A stretch of DNA of 64,000 nucleotides from Kitasatospora sp. NBC_01287. GTDB taxonomy: Bacteria; Actinomycetota; Actinomycetes; Streptomycetales; Streptomycetaceae. Below the pieces are notes generated by a model. The model ran no database searches. It saw only the letters and a program-made list of their open reading frames with translations, and was not told the origin of the DNA. Of the stretch, positions 1 through 7,663 are shown in pieces. Location of the stretch: the NCBI RefSeq assembly GCF_026340565.1, contig NZ_JAPEPB010000002.1:620001-684000 (forward strand), written 5' to 3'. Position 1 is the first letter of the stretch. Each line of letters begins with the position of its first letter. The translations under genes were made by a program, and so were the position numbers.

Positions 1-166
1 GCGAGGAGCTGTTGGACGCCTTGTCGCCGTAGTCCGCGGCCACCAGCTTGATGGTCACCGGACCACTGGCGGAACCACCGGAGCTGCCGCCGCTGCTGCC
101 GCACGCGGCGAGGGCCAGGACACCGACGGTGCACAGGGCCGAGAGGTGGAGAACGTTCTTCTTCAA
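1..166 (-). CDS. N-terminus of a sugar-type ABC substrate-binding lipoprotein (partial)
   Basis: Only about 55 residues are visible; the gene runs off the left edge. Read from a TTG start (complement of 164-166, with AAGG about 10 nt upstream) it begins MKKNVLHLSA and shows a lipoprotein signal peptide ending in LALAAC. A Gly/Ser linker and then PVTIKLVAADYGDK follow, which looks like the first strand of a family-1 solute-binding protein. The mature protein would be anchored outside the membrane by the lipid-modified Cys and would deliver a sugar or similar solute to an ABC permease outside the window. The substrate cannot be read. An ATG farther upstream (187-189) meets a stop after five codons and was rejected. 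Confidence 0.72.
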   Translation of the reverse strand, partial: MKKNVLHLSALCTVGVLALAACGSSGGSSGGSASGPVTIKLVAADYGDKASNSSS

Positions 167-462
167 CGTGGTTACCGCCTTGGACGCATGGACTGCCTGG
201 GGCGAGGTCCGTCATAGGGATGGGGGGAGCCGGCGCCTCCGCAGTGGGAGGTCGTCGGGGCATGGCAGGTCGAGCGGGCGGCGCTGGCAGCGCCGGGGAC
301 GTACGGGGGTGCCGGCCGGACGGTCTCGCGTCGGCCGCGACGGGGGCCCGACCGCGTTGCGGGTGGCTGCGGTCCGGGTGAACGGGGCACGGCGGCCCCG
401 CACCATCAGATTGCCCGGAGTTCGGATGCAGGTCTACACCAGTTATCGATTCGTGCGAGTCC

Positions 463-479
463 GTTGCACAGCGCGCAAC
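463..479. promoter_or_regulatory. LacI-type operator-like palindrome
   Basis: GTTGCACAGCGCGCAAC has 5-bp arms GTTGC and GCAAC around a GC-rich centre. Its size and sequence resemble LacI-family operators of actinomycetes. It lies about 300 bp upstream of the sugar-binding lipoprotein, inside the otherwise empty 167-871 interval. A shorter palindrome, GTCACgGTGAC, is at 637-647. No gene can be supported in 167-871. Confidence 0.35.
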
Positions 480-697
480 GACGGAAACGGAATCGCCGCC
501 GGAAGCCGGCAAAGGTCCGGACCAAGTCCCCTGTGGCGGCCCGGCGCAGGGGTGCTGACGGCCCGCGGGGGCGAACTGGTTCACCGTCGGGTGGACCAAT
601 CGGCGCGGCGCCTCCGAGCGGGGCGGCTGATCGCGTGTCACGGTGACTTGTCGTCACTTCGGCGGTCCGGGCGGCGCGGGCACGCGGGGGGCGGCGG

Positions 698-756
698 GCG
701 CTCGGGGCCGCAGGCGCTCGGGGCCGCAGGCGCTCGGGGCCGCAGGCGCTCGGGGC
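698..756. repeat. 16-bp tandem repeat, about 3.7 copies
   Basis: The unit GCGCTCGGGGCCGCAG is repeated exactly at 698, 714 and 730, with a partial fourth copy to 756. It lies in non-coding sequence just past the 3' end of the cupredoxin gene. A related G-rich tract (GCTGGGGGTGCTGGGGGTG) follows near 836-870. Probably replication-slippage DNA; no function is evident. Confidence 0.85.
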
Positions 757-871
757 GGCGGGGACGCGGTCGGCCCCCGGGTGCTCGTGGCACGTCCGGG
801 GGCCGACAGGGGTGGTACGCGGGGCGCAGGTCGCGCTGGGGGTGCTGGGGGTGCTGGTCGCGCTGGGGGTG

Positions 872-1357
872 CTACTGCACCGTGAGGGTGCCCAACATGA
901 ACGGGTGGATCGTGCAGTCGTACGGGTAGCTGCCCGCGGCGGTGGGGGCGGTGATCGTCGCCGACTTACCGGGCTGGAGGGTGCCGGTGTCGAAGGTGGC
1001 CTTGCCGCCCGTGGCGGTCAGGGTGTGCGCGGTGGAGTCCTGGTTGGTGACGGTGATCGTGGCGCCGGGCGCGACGGTGAGGGCGGCCGGGCTGAAGGCG
1101 AAGTTCTTGATGGTGACCGTCAACGCCGCCGTGCTCGACGCCGTGCCGGACGCCGAGGCGGACTCCGAGGCTGACTCCGAGGCTGACGCGGAGGCCGTGG
1201 CGCTGGGGGCGCCGGTGGTCGGCGCGGCACTGGTCGGCGCGGTGGAACCGGCCGCCGATCCCCCGCCACTGCTGGAGCAGCCCGCCAGGCTGAGCAGCGC
1301 GAGGACGGCGCCGGCCGCCACAGTGGCCCGCCGGGGCCGGCGGAGGGTGTGGAACAT
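872..1357 (-). CDS. Cupredoxin-domain (blue copper) lipoprotein
   Basis: 161 aa. A signal peptide with lipobox LLSLAGC is followed by an Ala/Ser/Thr-rich spacer (about residues 30-75, SASESASES type) that should hold the domain away from the membrane. The C-terminal 85 residues form a plastocyanin/azurin-like domain. It keeps type-1 copper ligands: His in the STAHTLT segment and Cys, His and Met in YDCTIHPFM. It is therefore predicted to be a mononuclear copper electron-transfer protein on the outer face of the membrane. It lies 111 nt downstream of two exported ferritin-like genes on the same strand, which suggests a shared envelope metal or redox role (inference). Its partner is unknown. 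Confidence 0.85.
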   Translation of the reverse strand: MFHTLRRPRRATVAAGAVLALLSLAGCSSSGGGSAAGSTAPTSAAPTTGAPSATASASASESASESASASGTASSTAALTVTIKNFAFSPAALTVAPGATITVTNQDSTAHTLTATGGKATFDTGTLQPGKSATITAPTAAGSYPYDCTIHPFMLGTLTVQ

Positions 1358-1468
1358 CGGGGTGGCCTTTCAGGGGGACAGCCCCGGCAGGGCCGCGCCG
1401 GGCGGCCCGAGGGGGCCGGTCCCGACGCCGGCTCCGCCGGGGTGCTGCGTGGACGCTTCGAGGGTGGG

Positions 1469-2314
1469 TCAGACGGTCAGCAGGCTGGGGCTGGCGGCCT
1501 TGTCCGTGGGCAGGAACGCGTCCGGGACGGGGTACTGGCCGAGCACGTAGTTGAGGATCGCCGCGTGCATGGCCTCCACCGGGGCGATGGTGGCGGCGGT
1601 GGCGATCCCACCCGGGCTGGTGACGCTGTAGGTCGCCACCAGGTAGGTCTGCGCGGCCTGGTCCTCCAGCTGCAGGGCCAGCTTGGCCACCGTGGTCACA
1701 TCGGTCGCGGCGGCCAGCGCGGACGTGACCTGGGCCTGGTTGGAGAGCGGCACACCGGTGATGGCCGGCTTGCCGGCCCCGGTCAGCACCGCGTTCCAGG
1801 CCTTCGCGTGGTCGGCGTGCTGGGCCATCGCGGTGGTGACGAAGTTCGCCACCGCCGGCGGCACGGTGCCGAGCTTGCCGGCCTTCGCCGCGTCCAGGGT
1901 GGCCTGGTAGGCCCCCACCGCCTGGTTCTCCAGCGCGGTGGCCAGCGCGACGAGCTGCAGGTCGCCGGTGTACTGGCCCGACGCGGAGCCCGAGGCCATC
2001 GCGGCGGCGCCGGTGACGCCTGCGCCTGCCCCGCCGGGAGCCGACGGGGCCCCGGCCGCACCGGACTTGCCGCCGCTGGAGCAGGCCGCCAGCGCCAGCG
2101 CCGCCGCCGCGCCACCGGCGCCCAGCAGGAAGCCGCGGCGCCCCGGGTGCGCCGGCCGCTCGCCGCCGCGGGAGCGGATCTCCTCGGCCAGCTCCAGCCC
2201 GGCGGCCCGCATCACGGGCAGCGTCTCCTCGTGCGCCGCGGTCATCTCCCTGGTGAGGGAGGACAGTTCACGCTCACTGATCGGCAGCTCCCAGCCGCCC
2301 TTCGACGCGGTCAC
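1469..2314 (-). CDS. Tat-exported ferritin-like domain lipoprotein
   Basis: 281 aa from a GTG start whose last two bases sit in the TGA of the upstream gene (GTGA overlap). After about 55 cytoplasm-type residues there is a twin-arginine signal (GRRGFLLGAGG) ending in a lipobox, LALAAC, so the protein should be folded, exported by Tat and lipid-anchored. Residues from about 110 form a ferritin-like four-helix domain with Glu/His-rich helix motifs: TALENQAVGAY, AQHADHAKAW, LEDQAAQTY and APVEAMHAAIL. These are the usual PF13668-type metal-site helices. Iron or other di-metal binding is an inference from those residues; no ferritin cage is implied. A longer open frame continues to 3301 but overlaps the next gene, so this start is preferred. 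Confidence 0.85.
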   Translation of the reverse strand: MTASKGGWELPISERELSSLTREMTAAHEETLPVMRAAGLELAEEIRSRGGERPAHPGRRGFLLGAGGAAAALALAACSSGGKSGAAGAPSAPGGAGAGVTGAAAMASGSASGQYTGDLQLVALATALENQAVGAYQATLDAAKAGKLGTVPPAVANFVTTAMAQHADHAKAWNAVLTGAGKPAITGVPLSNQAQVTSALAAATDVTTVAKLALQLEDQAAQTYLVATYSVTSPGGIATAATIAPVEAMHAAILNYVLGQYPVPDAFLPTDKAASPSLLTV

Positions 2315-3267
2315 TGCTCGGCCCCTTCGCTGATCGGCGAGGCGTTCTTGGTCGGGTAGAACGTGTCCGGGATGCCCACGCTGCCGGCGACCGCCGGGAG
2401 CTTGCCCGGGTCCACCGGGATGGTGACGAGATTGGCCGCGTTGGCCGCGAGCAGGGCCTGGACCGCCAGCAGCACCGAGCGGTGCTGCGCCTCCACCGGC
2501 GCCACCGAGGCGAAGAGCTGGCGCAGCTGCGCGTCGCTCACCTGGCTGACGTTCGCGGTGTAGGTCTGGGCCGCCACGTCCTCCAGGGTGAGCGCCAGCG
2601 CGACCACGTCCGCCGGGGTCTTGATGGTGGGCAGCGCCTGGTCGACGATCGCCTTGTACTTCGGGTCGGGGTTGTTCTGCGGCTGACCGCCGGACTGCAC
2701 GGCGGCGGCGTTGAACGCCTTCAGGTGCGCCTGGTGCTGGGTGGTGGTGGTCGTGATGAAGGTCTGCACCGTCTTGTTGCCGTTCTGGATGAACGGCAGC
2801 CCGGCCGCGGTCTGGTAGACGCTCACGGCCAGGGTCTCGATCGACGCCGCGGTCTGCAGCGCCATGATGTCGTTCGCCGTCGACGGCGACTCGGAACCGG
2901 AGGCCGACGCCGAGCCGGACGCCGAGCCGGAACTGGACGCCGAGGCGGAGCCCGACGCGGAGGCCGAACCCGAGGCGGAGCCCGACGCCGAGGCGGTGCC
3001 CGAGGCGGAGCCCGACGCCGAGGCGGAGGCCGAGGGGCTGCCGGAGGCCGCCCACGCCCGCGAACTCCCCAGCAACGTGGCCATGCCCGCCATGCCCGCC
3101 ATGCCCGCCAGCGCGCCACCGCGCCGCCACCAGCGCGCCTGCGGCTCGACGCTCTCCGCGTAGTCCGCCAGCGCCGCGTGCGTGATCCGCATCGCGTCGC
3201 TGTTCAGGTCCTGCGACTGCTCGGTCAGTTCTTCGAGCAATCGGGTGTCGATGTGCTCTCGGCCCAT
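2311..3267 (-). CDS. Exported ferritin-like domain protein with long Ser/Ala-rich linker
   Basis: 318 aa, first gene of the pair. Residues 1-45 are charged. A hydrophobic Ala/Gly/Met segment (AGMAGMAGMATLLGSSRAWA) looks like a signal peptide or anchor preceded by ARWWRRGG, a possible but imperfect Tat motif. Residues about 75-125 are a low-complexity S-A-S-G linker. The rest is a ferritin-like helical domain with the same motif order as its downstream neighbour: ASIETLAVSVYQ, TQHQAHLKAF, LEDVAAQTY, APVEAQHRSVLL. The two domains look like an old duplication with different N-termini. Both are translationally coupled and followed by the copper protein. A GGGGAG ribosome site sits very close to the ATG. 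Confidence 0.83.
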   Translation of the reverse strand: MGREHIDTRLLEELTEQSQDLNSDAMRITHAALADYAESVEPQARWWRRGGALAGMAGMAGMATLLGSSRAWAASGSPSASASASGSASGTASASGSASGSASASGSASASSSGSASGSASASGSESPSTANDIMALQTAASIETLAVSVYQTAAGLPFIQNGNKTVQTFITTTTTQHQAHLKAFNAAAVQSGGQPQNNPDPKYKAIVDQALPTIKTPADVVALALTLEDVAAQTYTANVSQVSDAQLRQLFASVAPVEAQHRSVLLAVQALLAANAANLVTIPVDPGKLPAVAGSVGIPDTFYPTKNASPISEGAEQ

Positions 3268-3450
3268 CGCTCCCCATCTCTTCAGGCGCCCGCTCGATCA
3301 CGGGCTCGTCTGGGCAACCTTGGGGCTCCAGGGCACGACCGGGCTGCCAACATGACCCTCGCGCCGTAGGAGTTCACCCGCACGAGTGGCCGATTGCCGC
3401 TGCCAGAACGGCAGATGGCGCACCGCGGGACGCCCTCAGGCGGCGCCCGG

Positions 3451-3467
3451 CGGTCATAGTGTGACCG
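3451..3467. promoter_or_regulatory. Palindrome CGGTCA-N5-TGACCG directly upstream of a start codon
   Basis: Perfect 6-bp arms (3451-3456 and 3462-3467) end two bases before the ATG at 3469. TAGTGT inside it could be a -10 hexamer of a leaderless transcript with the regulator site on top. The downstream gene is only a fragment. Confidence 0.35.
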
Positions 3468-3468
3468 T

Positions 3469-3636
3469 ATGACAGCGATGAACGGCGCGACACCGGACGA
3501 GCCGGCGCCCGACGAGACCCCGCCCACCAGGCCCGCACCGCGCGAGCCGCTGGCCGGCGGGATGGCGAACGCGGGCGGGGTCTTCCGTCGGGGCTCACTG
3601 GTGCACCGGCCGGCATCGCCAAACGCCGCGGGCCTG
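3469..3636 (+). pseudogene. 5' remnant of an APH-like (aminoglycoside phosphotransferase family) gene
   Basis: From ATG 3469 the translation contains EPLAGGMANAGGVFRRGS and then LVHRPASPNAA. I recognise this as the typical N-terminus of actinomycete APH-family phosphotransferases (consensus like EPLPGG..GGAVRVGDTVRRP..P), which normally run on for over 200 residues. Here recognisable sequence stops near 3633. The frame then runs antisense through the siderophore synthetase gene with no kinase motifs. An imperfect inverted repeat (3631-3642 with 3650-3662) marks the end of similarity and could be a junction or terminator. The 3' part seems deleted. The match is from memory of the family, so this is moderate at best. 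Confidence 0.45.
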
Positions 3637-3747
3637 TCCGACGCGAATTGTCAGACACGGCCTAGTCCCGTCCTTCGTCGCCCGGCGGGTGGCCGGGGGC
3701 GACGTGGTCTACCGCGAGTCGACCGCCGCGCGCGGCGCGCGGCGCCG

Positions 3748-5529
3748 TCACGGGGCCGTGGGCGCGAACGGCGCGATCGGGTTCACCAGGTCGCCGACCA
3801 GCTGCAGCGCCGCCGAGGGGTCGGCCAGGTCCACCATCTGCCGGTTGTCGCGCAGTTGCAGCCGGTTCAGGCAGGAGAGCGGGAAGCGCTCGGCGAAGGG
3901 GTCGAAGCGCTCGAACTTCTCGGCCAGCTGCGGCACCCGGGCCCGGTAGTCGATGACGCACCGCGCCACCGTGCGCCAGAAGTCGTCCTGCGCCAGGGCA
4001 CCGGCCTCGTCCAGGGTGGCGGCCAGGTAGCGGAAGAAGCAGTCGAAGACGTCGGTGAAGATCGACAGCAGCTTCATCCGGTCCGGGACGTCGGCCCGCA
4101 CCCGCTGGACCAGCGGCGGCAACGCGGCCTGCGGGTCCATCACCACGATCTCCTCGGCGATGTCCTTGAAGATCGCGCGCCGCACGGTCCCCGCCTCGTC
4201 CAGCACCAGGATGACGTTCTCGCCGTGCGGCATGAAGGCCAGGTCGTAGGCGTAGAAGCTGTGCAGCAGCGGGGTGAGGTAGGCGTCCAGGTAGCGGCGC
4301 AGCCACTCGGTGGGGGCCAGCCCGGAGCGCTCGATCAGCGCGGCGGCCAGCGACTGCCCGGCCCGGTCGGTGTGCAGCAGCGCGGCCATGGTGGCCAGCC
4401 GCTCGCCGGGCGCCAGCGAGGGCACCGGGCTCTCCCGCCAGAGCGCGGCCAGCATCTTGCGGTAGGGCGAGTACCGGTCGGTGGCGGCCTCGTACTGCCG
4501 GTGGCGGTAGCCGATCGCGGCGTGCTCGCGGATGATCGAGAGCCCGGTGCCGCGCAGCAGCGGGTCGCCGGCGATCAACCGGGCCAGCCAGTCGTTGATC
4601 GCGGGGGTGGCCTCCATGTAGGCGGCGGAGAGGCCGCGCATGAAGCCCATGTTGAGCACCGAGATGGCGGTCTTGACGTAGTGCTTGGCCGGATCGCTGG
4701 TGTTGAAGAAGGTCCGGATCGACTGCTGCGCCAGGTAGGAGTCCGCGCCCTCGCCGAGGAGGACCAGGCGGCGCTCGGCCAGTTCACCGGCGAAGGTGAC
4801 CGAGAGCTTGTTGAACCACTGCCAGGGGTGCACCGGGAAGAGGTGGTAGTCGGCCGGGTCCAGGCCCAGGTCGGCCAGCGCGGCGTCGAACCGGGCCCGC
4901 TCGGCCGCGCTCAGCTCCTGCTCGATCAGGCGCTGGTAGTCCACGTCGGCGCAGCTGGTGAAGGTCGAGTGGGCGCGCTGCGCGGCCAGCCAGACCAGGT
5001 GGACCGGGCTGGCCGCCTCGGGCGCGTAGCAGTGGTACTCGTCGCCGCCGAAGCCGATCCGGCCGTTGTTGGCGACGAAGCCGGGGTGGCCCTCCGTCAT
5101 GCCGGTCTCGATCGCCTGGAAGTCGGCCTTGGCCAGCTCGGTGGCGCTGACCTCGGGCTTGTCCAGTTTGTAGGCGCTGCCGGCCAGGGTGGAGCTGATC
5201 TCCTCCAGGTAGACCGGCAGCACCTGCTCGGACAGGCCCAGCGTCTGCCGCAGTTCGAGGACGAAGTCAACGGCGTCCAGCGGGAGTTCGCGCCCGTCGC
5301 GGTACCGGGTGATGGAGTCGGCGGGGATCTGCCAGTGGTCCAGGCGCAGCAGCCGGGCGGTGAAGCGGTACTCCACGGCGCCGTCGTCGCCGCGCACCGC
5401 GTAGTTGTCGGAACCGAGCGACTCGGGTGTCAGCAGCCGCTCGTGGGCGAACTCGGCGAGCGCCTTGCGGACCAGCAGCCGGTTGGCCGCGGCCCAGGTG
5501 TCGGGCCTCAGGTGGGCGACGGGGTTCAC
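3748..5529 (-). CDS. desD: NIS siderophore synthetase, desferrioxamine assembly (DesD)
   Basis: 593 aa, full length for the IucA/IucC family, with the IucA/IucC nucleotide-binding half followed by the FhuF-like C-terminal half. Typical signatures are visible, such as VHPWQWFNKL, KHYVKTAISVLNMGFMRG and MPHGENVILVLD. The enzyme adenylates succinyl carboxylates of N-hydroxy-N-succinylcadaverine and oligomerises and macrocyclises them to ferrioxamines in the cytoplasm. The GTG start (5527-5529) overlaps the desC stop as GTGA. It is the last gene of desABCD, in canonical order, controlled from the iron box upstream of desA. Only non-coding sequence and a broken gene lie downstream. Confidence 0.95.
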   Translation of the reverse strand: MNPVAHLRPDTWAAANRLLVRKALAEFAHERLLTPESLGSDNYAVRGDDGAVEYRFTARLLRLDHWQIPADSITRYRDGRELPLDAVDFVLELRQTLGLSEQVLPVYLEEISSTLAGSAYKLDKPEVSATELAKADFQAIETGMTEGHPGFVANNGRIGFGGDEYHCYAPEAASPVHLVWLAAQRAHSTFTSCADVDYQRLIEQELSAAERARFDAALADLGLDPADYHLFPVHPWQWFNKLSVTFAGELAERRLVLLGEGADSYLAQQSIRTFFNTSDPAKHYVKTAISVLNMGFMRGLSAAYMEATPAINDWLARLIAGDPLLRGTGLSIIREHAAIGYRHRQYEAATDRYSPYRKMLAALWRESPVPSLAPGERLATMAALLHTDRAGQSLAAALIERSGLAPTEWLRRYLDAYLTPLLHSFYAYDLAFMPHGENVILVLDEAGTVRRAIFKDIAEEIVVMDPQAALPPLVQRVRADVPDRMKLLSIFTDVFDCFFRYLAATLDEAGALAQDDFWRTVARCVIDYRARVPQLAEKFERFDPFAERFPLSCLNRLQLRDNRQMVDLADPSAALQLVGDLVNPIAPFAPTAP

Positions 5530-6260
5530 GCGGCGGCTCCTCGGGTGGCGGCGGCGAACTGCTCGCGGGTGCAGAAGCTGAGCAGGGCCTCCTTCTCGGG
5601 CTTGCTGATCGGGCCGACCGGCTCGAAGCCGACGGCGGCGTTCAGCGCGTGCACGGCGGTGTTGCGGACGTCCGGCTCGACCACCACCCGGCGCACGGCC
5701 GGGTCGTCCAGCAGGAAGGCCATCACGGTGGTGATCACCACCCGGGTGAAGCCGTGCACGGGGGCGTCGGTGGGCGCGCAGAGGAAGTGCATGCCGATGT
5801 CGCCCGGCTCGGGCGGGTAGAGGCCGACCAGCTCGACGTGCGCCGGGTCGTAGCGCTCCACCAGGAAGGCCGGCTGCCCCTCCGCCAGGCCGATGAAGGC
5901 GTCGTGGTGCGGGTGTTCGAGGATCGCCCGGTACTCGGCGGCCACCTCGACCACCGAGCGGCCCTGCATCATCCAGAACGGCGCCTTGGGGTGGGTGACC
6001 CAGGAGTGCAGCAGTTCGGCGTCCTCGGCCAGGTCGAGCGGGCGAACGGCGAACTGCCCCAGGCGCGGGTCGGTGCGGGAGAACAGGACGGTGCTGCGGT
6101 GCTGCGGGGTGCTCATGGGGGTGCTCATGGGGGTGCTCGTCGGGGTGCTCATGCGGAGGCTCTCGTGTTGCTCGGCGCTGGGGTGGGGCTCGGGCGGCAC
6201 GGGGTCGGTCACGGGGTCGGTCACGCGGCCGGTCACGGGGTCGGTCACGCGGTCGGTCAC
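5526..6260 (-). CDS. desC: Hydroxylamine acyltransferase DesC with repeat-built N-terminus
   Basis: 244 aa in the longest form. A GNAT-fold siderophore acyltransferase (AlcB/IucB type) occupies residues about 62-235, with HSWVTHPKAPFWMM, the conserved GDIGMHF strand and VEPDVRN before the CoA-site helix. It acylates N-hydroxycadaverine with succinyl- or acetyl-CoA. The GTG start overlaps the desB stop (GTGA). Residues 1-55 have no family counterpart and consist of two tandem repeats: VTDPVTGRVTDPVT from five 12-bp units, then STPTSTPMSTPMSTP from four 12-bp units. Translation might instead start at one of the internal ATGs near 6116-6152. The catalytic domain is intact either way. Confidence 0.93.
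   Translation of the reverse strand: MTDRVTDPVTGRVTDPVTDPVPPEPHPSAEQHESLRMSTPTSTPMSTPMSTPQHRSTVLFSRTDPRLGQFAVRPLDLAEDAELLHSWVTHPKAPFWMMQGRSVVEVAAEYRAILEHPHHDAFIGLAEGQPAFLVERYDPAHVELVGLYPPEPGDIGMHFLCAPTDAPVHGFTRVVITTVMAFLLDDPAVRRVVVEPDVRNTAVHALNAAVGFEPVGPISKPEKEALLSFCTREQFAAATRGAAA
6106..6153. repeat. 12-bp tandem repeat, 4 units, inside desC
   Basis: The unit GGGGTGCTCATG occurs at 6106, 6118, 6130 (variant ending CGTC) and 6142. On the minus strand it encodes the MSTP/TSTP motif of DesC, and three units each carry an ATG in the desC frame, giving several possible starts. Confidence 0.85.
6198..6257. repeat. 12-bp tandem repeat, 5 units, at the desB/desC junction
   Basis: The unit CACGGGGTCGGT (or CACGCGGTCGGT) repeats from 6198 to 6257 and continues into the desC start codon. 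It encodes alternating V-T-D-P / V-T-G-R. The repeat contains the desB stop/desC start overlap, so changes in copy number would lengthen DesC in frame without breaking either gene. Confidence 0.85.
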
Positions 6261-7549
6261 GCGACGACGCCCTCCGGCGCGCCGAACTCCTGGAAGGCGA
6301 TGGCCTTCTCGATCGGGTAGACCTCGCGGCCGGTCAGCTCGCGGATGATCCAGGCATTGCGGTAGGGGCCCATACCGAGGTCGGGCGAGGTGATGCTGTG
6401 GGTGTGGGTGCCGCCGTTCTGCAGGAAGATGCCGCGCCCGGTGCTGTCGATGCTGTAGTTGCGGGCCAGGTCGAAGCGGCCGTGGCCGTCCCGGCGGATC
6501 CGGTCCAGCACCGGCGCCAGGAAGTCCGGCGTGCGGTACCGGTAGCCGGTGGCGAGCACCAGGCCCTCGGTGCGCAGCTCGAAGTCGCGCTGCTGCTCGG
6601 CGTGGTGCAGCCCGAGTGTGTAGCCGCCCGCCGTCTCGTCCCAGCGAGCCGTACTCAGCGCGGAGTTGGTGAACAGTCGGGTCGACACCTGGCCCTTGAC
6701 GCTCTGCTGGTACAGCAGGTCGTAGATGCTGTTGACCAGGTCCGCGTCGATGCCCTTGAAGAGGCCCTTCTGCTGCGCCTCCAGCCGGTAGCGGGTCTCC
6801 TCGGGCAGCGCGTGGAAGTAGTCGACGTACTCCGGCGAGGTCATCTCCAGGGTGAGCTTGGTGTACTCCAGCGGGAAGAAGCGCGGCGAGCGGGTGACCC
6901 AGTTGAGCCGGTAGCCGTGTGCCGGGGCGTCGGCCAGCAGGTCGTAGTAGATCTCGGCCGCGCTCTGGCCGCTGCCGACCACGGTGACGCTCTGCTTGGC
7001 CTGCAGGCGCGCCTTGCTCTCCAGGTAGCCGGAGTTGTGCACCAGGTCGCCGCCCAGCCCCCGGCAGGCCTCGGGCAGGTGGGGCGGGGTGCCGGTACCG
7101 AGCACCAGGTGCCGGGCCCGGTGCCGCACCGTCTCGCCGCCGACCGTGGCGGTCACCGTGTAGAGGGCGTCCCCCTCGTCGTACTCCACCAGGCGGACCT
7201 GGTGGCCGAAGCGGATGCTGCCCAGCTTGCCTGCGGCCCAGCGGCAGTACTCGTTGTACTCGCCGCGCACCGGGTAGAAACTCTCGCGGATGTAGAACGG
7301 GTAGAGGCGGCCCGACTCCTTGAGGTAGTTGAGGAAGGAGTACGGCGAGGTCGGGTCGGCGAGCGTGACCAGGTCGGCCATGAACGGGGTCTGCAGGGTG
7401 GCGAAGTCCAGCAGCATCCCGGGGTGCCAGTCGAACTCGGGCTTGCTCTCCAGGAAGAGGCCGTCGAGCTCCTCGATCGGCGCGGTCAGGCAGGCCAGGC
7501 CCAGGTTGTACGGGCCGAGCCCGATCGCGATGAAGTCGTGGGTGGACAT
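6257..7549 (-). CDS. desB: Lysine/cadaverine N-monooxygenase (DesB)
   Basis: 430 aa, normal length for the flavin-dependent N-hydroxylating monooxygenases. The N-terminal FAD site is GLGPYNLG (residues about 10-17) and the NADPH site is VVGSGQSAAE near residue 190. The family C-terminal motif LATGYRYRTPDFL is present. It hydroxylates cadaverine to N-hydroxycadaverine using FAD, NADPH and O2, the second step of desferrioxamine synthesis. It starts at ATG 7549, 104 nt downstream of desA, and overlaps desC by four bases. Confidence 0.95.
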   Translation of the reverse strand: MSTHDFIAIGLGPYNLGLACLTAPIEELDGLFLESKPEFDWHPGMLLDFATLQTPFMADLVTLADPTSPYSFLNYLKESGRLYPFYIRESFYPVRGEYNEYCRWAAGKLGSIRFGHQVRLVEYDEGDALYTVTATVGGETVRHRARHLVLGTGTPPHLPEACRGLGGDLVHNSGYLESKARLQAKQSVTVVGSGQSAAEIYYDLLADAPAHGYRLNWVTRSPRFFPLEYTKLTLEMTSPEYVDYFHALPEETRYRLEAQQKGLFKGIDADLVNSIYDLLYQQSVKGQVSTRLFTNSALSTARWDETAGGYTLGLHHAEQQRDFELRTEGLVLATGYRYRTPDFLAPVLDRIRRDGHGRFDLARNYSIDSTGRGIFLQNGGTHTHSITSPDLGMGPYRNAWIIRELTGREVYPIEKAIAFQEFGAPEGVVA

Positions 7550-7633
7550 GCGGGTCTCCCGTGGCAGGTCGAACGGAGGAAGGGGAGCGGCGGGGCGGGG
7601 CGGGGCGGGGCGAACGCGCGGGAGGCGCTGCAG

Positions 7634-7663
7634 TCAGCCGCGGTCAGCCGCGGTCAGCCGCGG
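7634..7663. repeat. 10-bp tandem repeat, 3 units, over the desA stop codon
   Basis: TCAGCCGCGG is repeated three times without change. The desA stop codon (TGA, complement of 7654-7656) lies in the third unit. The rest of the desA-desB gap (7550-7653) holds GGGGC runs and nothing else that I can identify. Confidence 0.85.

Noticed and set aside
167..871. Small genes in the first intergenic region
   Set aside because: Open frames here are Arg/Gly-rich, lack ribosome sites and show no third-position bias; only palindromes and repeats are supported.
1469..3301. A 610-residue fused ferritin-like protein on the minus strand
   Set aside because: The upstream half of that frame is out-of-frame translation of the neighbouring ferritin-like gene; the real junction is a GTGA overlap at 2311-2314.
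3469..5820. 783-codon open frame on the plus strand
   Set aside because: It runs antisense through desD and part of desC, whose protein matches are clear; only its first 55 codons have any family resemblance. Long antisense frames are expected at this GC content.
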